A stretch of 64,000 nucleotides of DNA from Euborellia annulipes. Its lineage: Eukaryota > Arthropoda > Insecta > Dermaptera > Anisolabididae. The position numbers were made by a program, and so were the translations under genes. The stretch's first letter is position 1. The number at the start of each line of letters is the position of its first letter. The notes beneath the pieces are model-generated. The model was not told where the DNA came from and did not search any database. It saw only the letters and a list, made by a program, of their open reading frames with translations. This document shows, one piece after another, positions 63,031-64,000 of the stretch. The stretch lies in NCBI GenBank assembly GCA_023213315.1, contig JAKCPI010000460.1:62001-126000 (forward strand), in the 5' to 3' direction.

Positions 63031-64000
63031 AAATCCTTTAAATTCTTAGACTATTTAAAATTATATCACATTCTAATCGAGTGGGATTTAGTAGGTCTGT
63101 TTCATACATTAAAAGGTAAATATAATGTTATAAAACAAAATGTAAAATGTTTCAAAATATTATCTATCTAATGTTTATACAAATTATTTTTTTTGAATAA
63201 AAAACTTTTGCATACGTTTTAGGCTTTCGGCCATTGACATTAGTGGGAAAAAGGTTCTTTCAGATAAAATTCCTTATTTTCAAGAGACAAAAGAACCGAA
63301 TACAATACCTTAGCCCAAGAGGGCTTCTGGCTCTCTTGATCAGGCCGACCTCAACAAGTTAAAAATTTAGAATATAAACAAATTTTGGTAGAATTAAAAA
63401 ACAAACTTTTTTTTTCAGAATACAAAATCTAAGATTCAGCATCTACAAATGAACAATTCATCCTATGGTTCTGAAAATGACATTTCTATTGTTTTTTTCA
63501 TATTATCTAAAAATAAATACATATTTGTGATATTTTAATATGTTTTAAAACTTATTAATAGGCCTATTTATAAAATAAGACATCTTGATAATTCCTTTCA
63601 AAAGTATTTATTTATATAAGTTTGGTGTACATTACAACTGAGTTGTAATTTTTTTGTAATTAACTCGTAAAATAATAAAACATTTTTTTTTGTTATAATT
63701 TTGTAAATTTGATTTTTTTTACATAATTTCCTTTATACAAAGAATCCTTTTAAAATTATAAGAAATCCTGTCAAATTGTTTTTGACAAAAAAATCATTGT
63801 AACTTGAATTTATTTCAATCTGCCACATCTCGTCGGAACACAGGATTTTGGCGTGTTGATTAATTAAAAAATTTTTTAATTATTTTTTAAATATATGTTT
63901 GATTTTTCTCAGGTCATTCGTAAAACAATAATGCATATCTTGGACCTGAGAAAAATTAAAAATATATTTAAAATAAATAATTAAAAAATCTCTTAAATTA
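63031..64000. other. Unassigned AT-rich sequence
   Basis: No gene. TTTGATTTTTCTCAGGTC (63,899) and its near-inverse around GACCTGAGAAAAATTAAAAA (63,943) form a stem close to the window edge. Confidence 0.4.

Overview
The window is a eukaryotic, AT-rich intergenic or intronic stretch, almost certainly from an arthropod. The lineage clue is one host exon at 37,224-37,347 (minus), the first coding exon of a held-out-wings/Quaking (STAR family) gene. Its wording is the insect/crustacean form of the QUA1 domain, and it ends at a clean GTAAGA splice donor. No KH-domain exon was found at lower coordinates, so intron 1 of this gene may fill the left 37 kb. A second, weaker host-gene candidate is a 3'-terminal exon at 52,301-52,362 (plus). 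No prokaryotic genes, rRNA, CRISPR arrays or stand-alone tRNA genes were seen.

The rest is a dense field of nested transposable elements. From left to right: a ZMYM1-like hAT-derived coding region on the minus strand (1-3.0 kb), split by a dispersed hairpin repeat; non-autonomous hAT elements with 8-bp target-site duplications (TSDs) and G/C-rich ends (3.8-8.6 kb); a 3.45 kb element with long inverted arms and a TTA duplication (9.8-13.2 kb) carrying a tRNA-derived SINE, a hairpin repeat and a MITE; nested inverted-repeat elements (13.7-18.4 kb); a GC-rich palindrome with two convergent core promoters (19.4-20.3 kb); LINE remnants (21.3, 30.0, 31.7 and 42.6-44.7 kb); and two foldback-type elements at 24.9 and 45.7 kb.

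Further right: a four-level nested insertion just upstream of the how exon (37.9-39.3 kb); two candidate solo LTRs (20.7 and 48.4 kb); a very young Ty3/gypsy element with two identical 172-bp LTRs and a single in-frame stop (52.7-57.0 kb, minus); and two tandem hAT-like elements (58.3-62.2 kb), the second inserted into the TSD of the first.

Small palindromic insertions with 12-13-bp TSDs carry CTGANGA...GAAA motifs with a GTC site after them in the best copies. They resemble the hammerhead ribozymes known from Penelope-like retroelements (10.6, 23.2, 45.6 and 61.1 kb) and are the most unusual shared theme. Boundaries given with a TSD are read directly from the sequence. Superfamily names are inference from terminal inverted repeats (TIRs), TSD length and protein motifs, and were not checked against any database.
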